Positions 8,282-16,692 of a stretch of DNA of 64,000 bases are shown piece after piece. Position 1 is the stretch's first letter, and each line of letters begins with the position of its first letter. The notes beneath the pieces were generated by a model that saw only the letters and a list, made by a program, of their open reading frames with translations, had not been told where the DNA came from and made no database searches. The translations under genes and the position numbers were made by a program. The DNA comes from CAYRTD01 sp964595055 (GTDB taxonomy: Bacteria > Bacteroidota > Bacteroidia > Bacteroidales > GCA-2748055), in NCBI GenBank assembly GCA_964595055.1, contig CAZQOV010000001.1:1-64000 (forward strand), read 5' to 3'.

Positions 8282-9316
8282 TTAAATAAGAAAAATCCCG
8301 GATTTTTTGCAGTGATCGACCATCTCGCCCGGCCAAATACTGCTCTGTATTTCTCCAATGTGAGCTTTGCGCAATAAAAACATACATAAACGAGATTGAC
8401 CGATACCACCCCCAATGGATTCCGGAAGATCACCGTTAAGAAGCCGGCGGTGAAAAAGTAATTCAGCACGCTCCTCGGCGCCCTTAATTTTTAGCTGACG
8501 ATCTAAGGCATGCTTATCTACCCTGATGCCCATGGAAGAAAGTTCGAAAGCCATCTCAAGAACAGGATTCCAAACAATAATGTCTCCATTTAATCCGATA
8601 TAATTTTCAGCATTAGGGGTTGACCAGTCATCATAATCGGGAGCTCTCCCATCATGGGGTTGACCATTAGTTAGATCACCACCAATTCCAATAATAAAAA
8701 CCGCTCCATATTCCCTCGCTATTTCATCTTCTCTTTCCTTGGGCGTTAAATCAGGATACCGTTTCAACAGTTCTTCCGCATGAATAAAATGTATCTCTCC
8801 CGGAAGAGAAGGCTCTATCTGAGGATAGTATTCATAAATAAGGAACTCTGTTCGTTTTATGGTCTCATAAATCCTTGCTACTACATTTTTCAGAAAACTA
8901 AGATTTCTGTCGTGCTCACTTATGGCAACCTCCCAATCCCATTGGTCTACATAAATGCTATGGGTATTGTCCAATTCTTCATCTGGTCGCAAAGCGTTCA
9001 TATCAGTATAAATCCCATAACCTGTCCGGATGTCATAATCCCTGAGCATCATTCGTTTCCATTTGGCAAGTGAATGTACTACTTCTGCTACCTTTTCATT
9101 CATGTCCTTTATGGCAAAAGATACAGGACGTTCAATGCCGTTAAGATCATCATTTATACCGGTGCCCCTTAAAACAAATAAGGGTGCTGTAACACGCCTT
9201 AGCCTGAGCTCAGAGGCTAAGGCCAGTTCAAAATTATCTTTTACAAGTTTAATAGCCTTCTCCGTTTGTTTTAAATCAAGAAGTGTTTTGTATCCCTCGG
9301 GAATGATAAGCTTCAT
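8282..9316 (-). CDS. asnA: Aspartate-ammonia ligase (asparagine synthetase A)
   Basis: 344 residues, close to the ~330 of characterised AsnA enzymes. It makes L-asparagine from L-aspartate, ammonia and ATP in the cytoplasm, using a class II aminoacyl-tRNA-synthetase-like fold. Family landmarks: RRVTAPLFV near residue 40, DLNGIERPVSF, the central VDQWDWEVAI, and the C-terminal ATP-binding GGGIGQSRLCMFLLRKAHI followed by GEIQSSIWP. It starts at ATG 9316, 30 bases downstream of the second fused dehydratase stop on the same strand, so the two may be co-transcribed. A terminator-like hairpin follows. Confidence 0.96.
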   Translation of the reverse strand: MKLIIPEGYKTLLDLKQTEKAIKLVKDNFELALASELRLRRVTAPLFVLRGTGINDDLNGIERPVSFAIKDMNEKVAEVVHSLAKWKRMMLRDYDIRTGYGIYTDMNALRPDEELDNTHSIYVDQWDWEVAISEHDRNLSFLKNVVARIYETIKRTEFLIYEYYPQIEPSLPGEIHFIHAEELLKRYPDLTPKEREDEIAREYGAVFIIGIGGDLTNGQPHDGRAPDYDDWSTPNAENYIGLNGDIIVWNPVLEMAFELSSMGIRVDKHALDRQLKIKGAEERAELLFHRRLLNGDLPESIGGGIGQSRLCMFLLRKAHIGEIQSSIWPGEMVDHCKKSGIFLI

Positions 9317-9346
9317 ACATTATAATTTTTCGGATTCGTGAATTTT

Positions 9347-11158
9347 TCAGAATAATCCGCCATTCATATAAATTTCCATTTGAACTTCTGAAAATTCTAA
9401 AGCGTTTATGCGGATTTTCTTTGCTAAATTAATAATTTCTCCGGTTTTTAAATCAATTTTTACCTTTTCTCCGGTTTTTAATTTTAATTTATCAATTTCA
9501 TGGCAAGTTATTACAGGTAGAGCGGCATTAATAGCATTCCGTTCATAGATAGAACCAAAAGATGGTGCGACAATCGCAGTTATCCCCAATGATTTAAAAC
9601 AATCTACGGCCTGTTGCCGGGAACTTCCGGCTCCAAAATTTTCACCGACAAATATGATATCTCCCTCTTTTGCTTTCAGGGCGAAATCTTCATAGCCATT
9701 GAGATTATCAAAAGTATATTTACCCATTTCACCAGTATCTGTAAGGGTTAGATATTGATTATGAAAAATCATATCGGTATCAATGTTATTTATTGGGATA
9801 TACCAGGCCCTTCCTTCAATTTCTGTAAAAGCTTCTTCTTTCTTTTCAATCTCCTTGCTTCTCCGGCCGTCATTTTTACCGGGAATCTCAAAAGAAAATA
9901 TCATCGGTTCATCCGGAATATTTTCAGGAGTTGTAATATAACCTGCTACTGCCGACGCAGCAGCTACTGCCGGGGAACCAAGGTAAACCTCGCCTTTCCC
10001 CTGTTTGCCGGGAAAATTCCTGTTCCCGGTACTTATGGTTACTTCCCCCGGGCCATTCTGACCTACCTGTCCGGCAGCACAACCGGCACAACCGGCATTT
10101 GAAATCATAGCTCCCGATTCTTTAAAAATATCAAATAAGCCTTCATCGAGGCATCTTTGCCAAACCAGGTCGGTTGAGGGGACTACTTTGAGAACAACGC
10201 CGGGTGCTACTCTTCTGTCTTTTAAAACATCAGCCGCAACTCTCATATCTTCAATCCTTCCATTGGTGCATGAACCAATAAAAGCAGAGTCAATTTTAAT
10301 TTTGCCCAACGATTCTATGGCAACCGTATCGTGGGGTTTACCCGGCCGGGCAACCATAAGCTTAAATTCTGAAGCATCTATCTTGAAGGTTTGGGCATAG
10401 TGAGCATCAGGGTCGGCCTGAATCATCGGCATCTGCCTTCCTGAGCGTGCCTGGCAATATCTAAGCACTTCGCGGTTAGGTGGAAATAATAAAATAATTG
10501 CCCCCATTTCAGTAGCCATAGAAGATATGGTTATTCGGTCATCAATGCTAAGATTTTCCGTGGCTTCTCCATAAATCTCTATGGATTTTCCCAGTAAAGT
10601 ATTAGCGCCGAAACGATTCAGAAGATTCATGGCAAAATCCTTTGCCGAAATTCCTTCAGGGAAATTTCCCTTTATGATGATTTTAACCGATTCCGGAACT
10701 TTAAACCAGATCTTTCCTTTACTCCATGTCGCTGCAATGTCTTTATCCCCCATCCCCTGACCGAAAGCGCAAACGGCTCCTAAAATATTCGCATGAGAAT
10801 CGGTAGAAACAGCAGTAGAGCCGGGATAAGCAAGACCTTCCTCTATAAGTATGTGAGTTCCGATACCCCGGTCAATATCATAAACCTTTATTCCGGTTTT
10901 TCGAGCAAATATCCGGCATATGTGTTGATTCTCTGCATATTTCTGATCAGACCCTGTAGGATTACAATCAAAAGTAAAAAATGTGTTTACCGGATCATCG
11001 ATTTTAAGTTCATGATCTTCTATATTTTTTACAACATTCGCACCCCCAAAATCTCTAGCCACCCTTGCATCGATTTTAACATCCAAAATATCACCAGGTT
11101 TTAGATTTATTTTATCCGAATGCTCTGCTAATATTTTTTCAACCAGAGTATGTCCCAT
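9347..11158 (-). CDS. Fused LeuC-LeuD type hydro-lyase (aconitase superfamily), paralog 2
   Basis: 603 residues from ATG 11158; an upstream in-frame ATG at 11203 adds 15 residues unlike the family, while MGHTLVEKIL matches a normal LeuC beginning. Large domain with VSTDSHANILGAV, AFIGSCTNGRIEDMR and NAGCAGCAAGQ (three cluster Cys); after a charged linker (about 425-445) comes a LeuD-like domain with NNIDTDMIF and GENFGAGSSRQQAVD. The swivel specificity loop reads YLTLT, again neither the isopropylmalate nor the homoaconitate pattern, and the nucleotide region STGNRNFPGKQG resembles aconitase-like members. Substrate is open: aconitate, homoaconitate, citramalate or isopropylmalate. It diverges from the MFS gene and lies upstream of asnA. 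Confidence 0.88.
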   Translation of the reverse strand: MGHTLVEKILAEHSDKINLKPGDILDVKIDARVARDFGGANVVKNIEDHELKIDDPVNTFFTFDCNPTGSDQKYAENQHICRIFARKTGIKVYDIDRGIGTHILIEEGLAYPGSTAVSTDSHANILGAVCAFGQGMGDKDIAATWSKGKIWFKVPESVKIIIKGNFPEGISAKDFAMNLLNRFGANTLLGKSIEIYGEATENLSIDDRITISSMATEMGAIILLFPPNREVLRYCQARSGRQMPMIQADPDAHYAQTFKIDASEFKLMVARPGKPHDTVAIESLGKIKIDSAFIGSCTNGRIEDMRVAADVLKDRRVAPGVVLKVVPSTDLVWQRCLDEGLFDIFKESGAMISNAGCAGCAAGQVGQNGPGEVTISTGNRNFPGKQGKGEVYLGSPAVAAASAVAGYITTPENIPDEPMIFSFEIPGKNDGRRSKEIEKKEEAFTEIEGRAWYIPINNIDTDMIFHNQYLTLTDTGEMGKYTFDNLNGYEDFALKAKEGDIIFVGENFGAGSSRQQAVDCFKSLGITAIVAPSFGSIYERNAINAALPVITCHEIDKLKLKTGEKVKIDLKTGEIINLAKKIRINALEFSEVQMEIYMNGGLF

Positions 11159-11320
11159 AGGTATTTTTTCTTTCAAAAATAATGAATTCTTTGGGTGGAA
11201 CATTACAAAGAAAAAATTATGGAAATAATCTTAATATGTCATTCAACACCAAATATTCAATTTCCTGTTTGCTAATTTTCTGTTCCGGTAAGAATTCATG
11301 CAAAAAATCACAATTTTTGC

Positions 11321-11328
11321 TAGTTTTG
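11321..11328 (+). promoter_or_regulatory. -7 promoter box (TAnnTTTG) of the MFS gene
   Basis: TAGTTTTG matches the Bacteroidota -7 consensus TAnnTTTG, 24 bases before the proposed TTG start at 11353. No clear TTG -33 element is seen at the expected distance. Confidence 0.5.
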
Positions 11329-11352
11329 CGGGTTAAAACCAATATCTAAATT

Positions 11353-12546
11353 TTGTTGCTGAATTCTTCCATCCAGGGGAATATTATTAAACTCTATCTG
11401 ATAAAGATTGCCAAATGGTTTATGCTTTTTATGCCCATTATCGTACCTTTCTATATGGCAAACGATCTGGGCATGAAAGATGTGCTATTGTTGCAGGGTA
11501 TATATTCCATCACCATTGTTCTGCTGGAAATTCCATCAGGGTATTTTGCCGATGTATTAGGGAGAAGAAAAACGCTCATCCTGGGTTCATTCTTTGGCTT
11601 TTTCGGATTTCTCACCTATTCTCTCGGAAATGGCTTCTGGATGTTTCTACTGGCTGAAATTATCCTGGGATTCGGACAAAGCATGATATCGGGAGCGGAT
11701 TCTGCTATGCTTTATGACAGCCTGGCAGAAATGAAAAGAGAGAAGGAGTATATGAAATACGAAGGCAGGATTACCTCACTGGGAAATATAGCTGAAGCAG
11801 TTGCTGGCACCCTTGGCGGACTGCTTGCTGGAATTAGCCTGAGAACTCCCTATATCAGCCAGACCATGGTTGCTCTGTTAGCCATACCTTCAGCTTTTCT
11901 TCTTATCGAACCCCTTAGACATAAAGCATTGACCGTAATGAAGTTTAAGGATGTATGGAACATTGTCCATTATTCTCTCTTTAAAAACAAAGAACTTCAA
12001 AGGAATATCCTTTTTTCTTCATTAATAGGCACTGCAACCTTAACCATGGCCTGGTTTGTGCAACCGGTTTTCCTTGAGTTGAACTTAGCCATTGAGTTAT
12101 TCGGGCTTTTATGGACAGCATTAAACCTTTTGGTGGGAATAACAGCTATTTTTGCACATAAAATTGAACATAAATTGGGAAAAACCTTTACCATTATCAG
12201 CATTGCTATTCTGGTTCCTGCCGGTTACCTTGCGCTGGGTTTCACACTAAGCTATATGGCTATTGGAATTCTGGCGATTTTCTATATGGTAAGAGGATTT
12301 GCTACTCCGGTTTTGAAAGATTATATAAATATAATCTCAGAAGCCAATATCAGGGCCACCATTCTCTCAGTAAGAAACTTTATTATTCGATTAAATTTTG
12401 TACTTATCGCTCCTTTTTTGGGATGGTATACAGATAACTATACTTTAAAACAAGCTTTTTTTCTGGCAGGCATAATCTTCTTCTCCCTGTCAATTTTTAC
12501 TGTAATTCTATTTCTAAAATCATTGAAAACAGAAGTCAAAATGTAA
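11353..12546 (+). CDS. Major facilitator superfamily transporter
   Basis: 397 residues with about twelve membrane segments. The loop after segment 2 holds the MFS signature region (GYFADVLGRRKTLILGS), and segment 5 carries a Gly/Ala-rich LGGLLAGIS. This arrangement is common among drug or metabolite exporters of the DHA1 type, but nothing fixes the substrate. The reading frame opens with TTG 11353; there is no in-frame ATG before the first membrane segment, so TTG or a nearby alternative start is likely. The gene overlaps the convergent PhnP-like hydrolase gene by 11 bases at the 3' end. Confidence 0.85.
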   Translation: MLLNSSIQGNIIKLYLIKIAKWFMLFMPIIVPFYMANDLGMKDVLLLQGIYSITIVLLEIPSGYFADVLGRRKTLILGSFFGFFGFLTYSLGNGFWMFLLAEIILGFGQSMISGADSAMLYDSLAEMKREKEYMKYEGRITSLGNIAEAVAGTLGGLLAGISLRTPYISQTMVALLAIPSAFLLIEPLRHKALTVMKFKDVWNIVHYSLFKNKELQRNILFSSLIGTATLTMAWFVQPVFLELNLAIELFGLLWTALNLLVGITAIFAHKIEHKLGKTFTIISIAILVPAGYLALGFTLSYMAIGILAIFYMVRGFATPVLKDYINIISEANIRATILSVRNFIIRLNFVLIAPFLGWYTDNYTLKQAFFLAGIIFFSLSIFTVILFLKSLKTEVKM

Positions 12547-13297
12547 AACTCAGTCCATCGTAAGCCGGCTGAACATGATCCGGCAGTTCGCTCTCAAGTT
12601 GTTTATGTGGTCCCATCAGGTGACTGATATGGGTTAGGTAAGCTCTTTTTGGACTAATTTCTCTTATCAGATCAAGGGCCTCTGAAAGGGTGAAGTGAGA
12701 CATGTGTTTTTCTCTTCTTAACGAATTAACAATAAAGTATTTAACACCATATAATTTCTCTTTTTCTTCTTCTGAAATAAAATTAGCATCTGTAATGTAA
12801 GCCAACTCACCGATACGAAATCCAAGAACCGGCAAACGATAATGCATAACCCGAATGGGAAGAATCTTTAATTCCCCAATATGAAATTCCTGGTTATCGA
12901 TTATATGTATATTTACCTGTGGAGCACCGGGGTATTTCTTTTCAGCAAAAATATAGGGATACTGATACTTCAAAGCATTTAAAACTCGATCTTCGGTATA
13001 AATCTCCATAGCTTTCTTTTGCCTGAAATTATATGCCCTGATATCATCAAGCCCTGCGATATGATCACGATGTTCATGAGTGAATAAAACAGCATCCAGT
13101 TTTTTTACATGGAGATTTAGCATTTGTTGTCTGAAATCCGGACCGGTATCAATGACGATATTCGCGGAAGAAGTTTCGATCAGAACTGAAGTCCTCAATC
13201 TCTTATCTCTGGGATCATCTGAACGGCATGTCTCGCATTCGCAGGCTATTACCGGCACTCCCTGAGAGGTCCCTGTACCAAGAAAATTAATCTTCAA
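12536..13297 (-). CDS. PhnP-like metallo-beta-lactamase-fold hydrolase
   Basis: 253 residues, full length for this family of phosphodiesterase-like MBL-fold enzymes. Two-metal ligands are visible: FTHEHRDHIAGLDD (HxHxDH motif), VMHYRLPVLGF, YITDANF and the closing YLTHISH. The N-terminus MKINFLGTGTSQGVPVIAC with a CECETC cluster is typical of PhnP-type enzymes, where the Cys help bind a structural zinc. PhnP itself opens a cyclic phosphoribosyl product of phosphonate breakdown, but no phn genes are nearby, so a general cyclic-nucleotide or nucleic-acid phosphodiesterase role is as likely. It is convergent with the MFS gene and overlaps it by 11 bases. Confidence 0.88.
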   Translation of the reverse strand: MKINFLGTGTSQGVPVIACECETCRSDDPRDKRLRTSVLIETSSANIVIDTGPDFRQQMLNLHVKKLDAVLFTHEHRDHIAGLDDIRAYNFRQKKAMEIYTEDRVLNALKYQYPYIFAEKKYPGAPQVNIHIIDNQEFHIGELKILPIRVMHYRLPVLGFRIGELAYITDANFISEEEKEKLYGVKYFIVNSLRREKHMSHFTLSEALDLIREISPKRAYLTHISHLMGPHKQLESELPDHVQPAYDGLSFTF

Positions 13298-13488
13298 TTT
13301 TAATTCTTTTGCAGGCGAAATTAATAAGATTCATGGAAAGAAACAGTTTCCATCCGATTTTTTATATCATAGAATCAATTATCCATTGCATTTTTATATC
13401 CCTGAGCAGATGAATTCGGGTGAAAAATCTGAGATTCTTTATTTTTGCTTTTATCTTTGTACCATTTTCCCGCAATAGATGGCAAATA

Positions 13489-14190
13489 ATGAAAGGTAAA
13501 ATATATCTTATTCCGAACACTTTAGGTGGTGAGAATCCCAATGATGTTATCCCAACAGGTGTATTGGAAATTTTACGGGATCTTGATCATTTTATCGTTG
13601 AAAACGAAAAAAGTGCAAGACGTTTTCTCATCAAATGCGGGTATCAGAAGCCGATTGATGATCTTAGTTTTTTTGTATTGAATAAACACACTTCCAAAGA
13701 AGAAATAAATACTTTTCTTCATCCATGTCTGAATGGCCAGGATATGGGAATTATTTCTGAAGCGGGTGTCCCCGGAGTGGCAGATCCGGGGTCAGACATT
13801 GTAGCCATGGCACATAAAGCAAAAATCACTGTGGTCCCGCTTTCCGGTCCTTCTTCGATTATTCTTGCACTGATGGCTTCAGGTATGAATGGTCAACATT
13901 TCTGTTTTCATGGCTACCTCCCTGTCAAACCACACGAAAGAAAGAGCAAGATCAGGCAGTTGGAGGCTGAAGCCAAAAGAACGGGATTTACTCAGATATT
14001 TATTGAAACACCGTATCGAAATAATGCAGTATTCGAATCACTAAAAGAAACTTGCCGGCCAGATACTTCTTTATGCATTGCCTGCGATATAACAATGCCT
14101 ACTGAATTCATCAAAACCCTAACCATCAGAGAGTGGAAAAAAGAAAGGGTCGATTTGAAAAAACGACCTTCTATATTTTTACTATCCTGA
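13489..14190 (+). CDS. RsmI-like SAM-dependent methyltransferase (tetrapyrrole methylase fold)
   Basis: 233 residues from ATG 13489; a GTG at 13420 would add 23 residues that look non-homologous. The fold is that of RsmI, which 2'-O-methylates C1402 of 16S rRNA: IYLIPNTLGG at the N-terminus, then IISEAGVPGVADPGSDIV and VVPLSGPSSIILALMASG, the two SAM-binding loops. Compared with E. coli RsmI (~286 residues) it lacks the C-terminal domain; such short versions are usual in Bacteroidota, so the rRNA target is likely but unproven. It ends 6 bases from the convergent FKBP gene. Confidence 0.85.
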   Translation: MKGKIYLIPNTLGGENPNDVIPTGVLEILRDLDHFIVENEKSARRFLIKCGYQKPIDDLSFFVLNKHTSKEEINTFLHPCLNGQDMGIISEAGVPGVADPGSDIVAMAHKAKITVVPLSGPSSIILALMASGMNGQHFCFHGYLPVKPHERKSKIRQLEAEAKRTGFTQIFIETPYRNNAVFESLKETCRPDTSLCIACDITMPTEFIKTLTIREWKKERVDLKKRPSIFLLS

Positions 14191-14196
14191 TTTTCT

Positions 14197-15129
14197 CTAT
14201 TTTGCGGTAAGCAATTCAACATCATAGACCAGTGTGGAATAAGGGGGAATGGGTTTTTTCCCGACTCCTTCATAATAAATCTTGCCTTCTTTACCATAAC
14301 CAAGATCAGAAGGTACGATTAACCGGGATTTTCCTTTCTCCTTCATATAACTCACCCCCTCGGCAAGTCCTATTGGAACTTCATAGTAATACTGGCCAAG
14401 CTGGAAAGAATAGACCTCTTCATCAAGGAATTTTCTGCCATCTAAAAGATAACCCTTTACATTAATGCTTACATAGAAATTATTCCTGGCAGAGTCTCCT
14501 TCGCCTTCTTCAATTTCTACATATAATAATCCGCTTTCCATAGTATCCAGATTGCTGAAATTATGAGTGGCCAAATACTCACTAAGCTTTTCTTTTTCAT
14601 GTTCTACCGGATCTTCAATTACCTCGACTAACTCCACCACAATTTTAAGAGGTTCGTAAGGATTAATCAAACCTGTTCGCTGTTTTCCAAAACCCAGATC
14701 GGACTTAAACAGAAGGGTTGCCTTTCCTCCTTCCTTCATCATGGTTAATCCTTCATCCAAAGCTTTTATATTCCTGCCCATTGGATTTTTGGAAGGACCG
14801 TAAATTAAGTTAGAATCGTAAATGCCATACTCAATGGCTTTTTCTTTTTCTGAGGTATATATTAATTGTTCCCCATGGATTAGATAAAGATCATAATTAA
14901 TTAAAACCCAATCATCCATGGCTGGAGTGGCTCCGGTCCCTTCTGTTTCCTGAATGAAATATAACCCGCTTTCCGTAGGCTCAACAGAAATATTATTATT
15001 TTCCAGGTAGGCATTAAGTATGCGTTCCTCCAACGCAATTAGTTCTGAATCGTCCTCTTTCTGACAAGAAATTATACCTGTCATTAAAGCGAATGTTAAA
15101 ATAATAATTCCTTGGGTTTTCATATTCAT
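14197..15129 (-). CDS. Lipoprotein with two FKBP-type peptidyl-prolyl isomerase domains
   Basis: 310 residues. A signal peptide ends in the lipobox GIISC with Cys22, so the protein should be lipid-anchored in the envelope. Two FKBP domains follow, at about 60-170 (ESGLYFIQETEGTGATPAMD to LKIVVELVEV) and 195-308 (ESGLLYVEIEEGEG to STLVYDVELL). Each ends in the expected SDLGFGK or SDLGYGKEG followed by a Pro-rich strand. FKBP domains catalyse Xaa-Pro isomerisation; here the job is probably folding exported proteins. It is the last gene of the DHH-gldI-FKBP-FKBP set, 104 bases downstream of the previous FKBP gene. Confidence 0.9.
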   Translation of the reverse strand: MNMKTQGIIILTFALMTGIISCQKEDDSELIALEERILNAYLENNNISVEPTESGLYFIQETEGTGATPAMDDWVLINYDLYLIHGEQLIYTSEKEKAIEYGIYDSNLIYGPSKNPMGRNIKALDEGLTMMKEGGKATLLFKSDLGFGKQRTGLINPYEPLKIVVELVEVIEDPVEHEKEKLSEYLATHNFSNLDTMESGLLYVEIEEGEGDSARNNFYVSINVKGYLLDGRKFLDEEVYSFQLGQYYYEVPIGLAEGVSYMKEKGKSRLIVPSDLGYGKEGKIYYEGVGKKPIPPYSTLVYDVELLTAK

Positions 15130-15233
15130 AAATTATTTAGATATAAAACGATAAGCCGGAAGGTTTATTTTTTCCGTTAACATGCAGATGCAAATTTAAA
15201 CAAAAACGTTGCCTGGAATTTCATTTTTATTCT

Positions 15234-16157
15234 TTATTTTACCTTGATAACCTCAATGAGGTATATCATAGCGGTATAGGGAGGCACTATTCCAAAAGCA
15301 GAACCAGAAGGTCCAAAACCCAGTTCGGAGGGAATAAGCACCATCGCTTTCCCTCCCTCACGCATCCTGCCCACTGCATACTCCAGTCCTTTTATCAAAT
15401 ACATTTCATTCCCATAGATAAAGTCTAGCGGGACATTCCGCCTTTTGGAACTATCAATAAATTCTCCGTTCAGGAATTTCCCCTCATAATGTATCCAGAT
15501 GTGCTTCCCTTTTTCAACGGGTGGGCCGGTTCCCTTCTCCCAACTCAAGAAATAAATCCCATTGGATTCAAGCTCTATATCAATTTGATTTTCATTAAGG
15601 TACCGACTTATACGATCAATTTCAGAAAGCTGAAACTCCTCAACCCATTTCAGAAACATAGCTTTCTCTTTTTCAAAATCTTCAGGAGTTTGAACGTTTT
15701 GAATTCGCACATTAATTTTTATCTTTTCCTCCTCCTTTAGAAAATCGGGGATTTCACGACCAAGGGTATAATTGAAGAATTTTTCAGCATTGAGAATCAA
15801 AGCTGCACTATCACCTTTGGATAATTGCATTAGTGCAGTATTTACCGAACCTTCATATGGACTACTTTCAAGCTTTAGCATTCTTCTGGCTTTAAAAAAA
15901 ACCGAATCGTCCATGGTCGCATAATTTATATCAAGAAGGATGAAATCACCGGTGTTGGCAGGCTTTTCCTCTTCTCCTATTTCTATTAAATTCATGTACA
16001 AACCAGATTCAAGTTTTGAATATCCCGGATGGGGTGAGAAATTGCAGGTCCAGAAGAATAATCCAAAAAAAACAAAAACGGAGGGAACTAATTTTCCGGG
16101 ACTCCGTATTAGAGCCAGCTTTTTCAGGTCCTGATTAAATTGATCCCTTATCTTCAT
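15234..16157 (-). CDS. Membrane-anchored FKBP-type peptidyl-prolyl isomerase with two domains
   Basis: 307 residues from ATG 16157, one base after the gldI stop; an upstream TTG at 16178 would overlap gldI and is less likely. A basic N-terminus of about 23 residues leads to a hydrophobic segment ending FFWTC (Cys38), a possible lipobox. The first FKBP-like domain (about 48-160) is degenerate: it lacks the usual GFG/YG turn motif. The second (about 195-305) is complete, with SELGFGPSGSAFGIVPPYT. The first domain probably serves substrate binding or dimerisation. The one-base gap to gldI indicates translational coupling. Confidence 0.88.
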   Translation of the reverse strand: MKIRDQFNQDLKKLALIRSPGKLVPSVFVFFGLFFWTCNFSPHPGYSKLESGLYMNLIEIGEEEKPANTGDFILLDINYATMDDSVFFKARRMLKLESSPYEGSVNTALMQLSKGDSAALILNAEKFFNYTLGREIPDFLKEEEKIKINVRIQNVQTPEDFEKEKAMFLKWVEEFQLSEIDRISRYLNENQIDIELESNGIYFLSWEKGTGPPVEKGKHIWIHYEGKFLNGEFIDSSKRRNVPLDFIYGNEMYLIKGLEYAVGRMREGGKAMVLIPSELGFGPSGSAFGIVPPYTAMIYLIEVIKVK

Positions 16158-16158
16158 T

Positions 16159-16692
16159 TCATCTGGATTGAAGATCAAGCACTTTCAGTTTATAAAAAAG
16201 AATAGCATCAGGAGGAATACCTATTTCCGGATTACCGAAATTTCCATAGGCAAGATGAGGGGGTAAGATCAGCTTTGCCCGGGTACCTTCTTTAAAAAGC
16301 ATAACAGCTTCTTCGAGACCCGATTCTACTCCTCCCTGTCCAACAGTAAACTCAAGAACTCCATCATTTTCCGAAGATGAAATAAATGTTCCGTCTATCA
16401 AATACATTTCATAGTCCATCCGGATATAATCGCCCTCTCTGATTTGTGAACCACTACCGGAATTTTCAAGTTGATACCAGAGTCCAGATCCGGTTTTCTT
16501 CATATCCCAAGCTGCCCGCCGAACGAATCCTTCAATATGATCGCGATTTCGTTTCAGGATGTATTTATTGACCTCAAAGATGGCTTTTCCGATTTCTCCT
16601 TCTGTGGGCAAATCTATTGCTCTTTTTGGAGTTCTTTCCTGGCACGAAATTAAGAAAATCAAAATTAAAAGGTGAAAAATATAAATTCTCAT
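16159..16692 (-). CDS. gldI: GldI-like FKBP-type peptidyl-prolyl isomerase lipoprotein
   Basis: 177 residues: signal peptide with lipobox FLISC (Cys17), a helical linker (about 30-65) and one FKBP domain (about 68-175; GSGLWYQLENSGSGSQIREG, GGVESGLEEAVMLFKEG, PPHLAYGNFGNPEIGIPPDA). Size and layout match GldI, the FKBP lipoprotein needed for T9SS and gliding in Flavobacterium. The T9SS cargo proteins at 53.9-62.8 kb show the host has that system. GldI cannot be separated from other small FKBP lipoproteins by motif alone. The start overlaps the DHH phosphoesterase stop by 4 bases (ATGA), and the stop is one base from the next FKBP gene. Confidence 0.72.
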   Translation of the reverse strand: MRIYIFHLLILIFLISCQERTPKRAIDLPTEGEIGKAIFEVNKYILKRNRDHIEGFVRRAAWDMKKTGSGLWYQLENSGSGSQIREGDYIRMDYEMYLIDGTFISSSENDGVLEFTVGQGGVESGLEEAVMLFKEGTRAKLILPPHLAYGNFGNPEIGIPPDAILFYKLKVLDLQSR

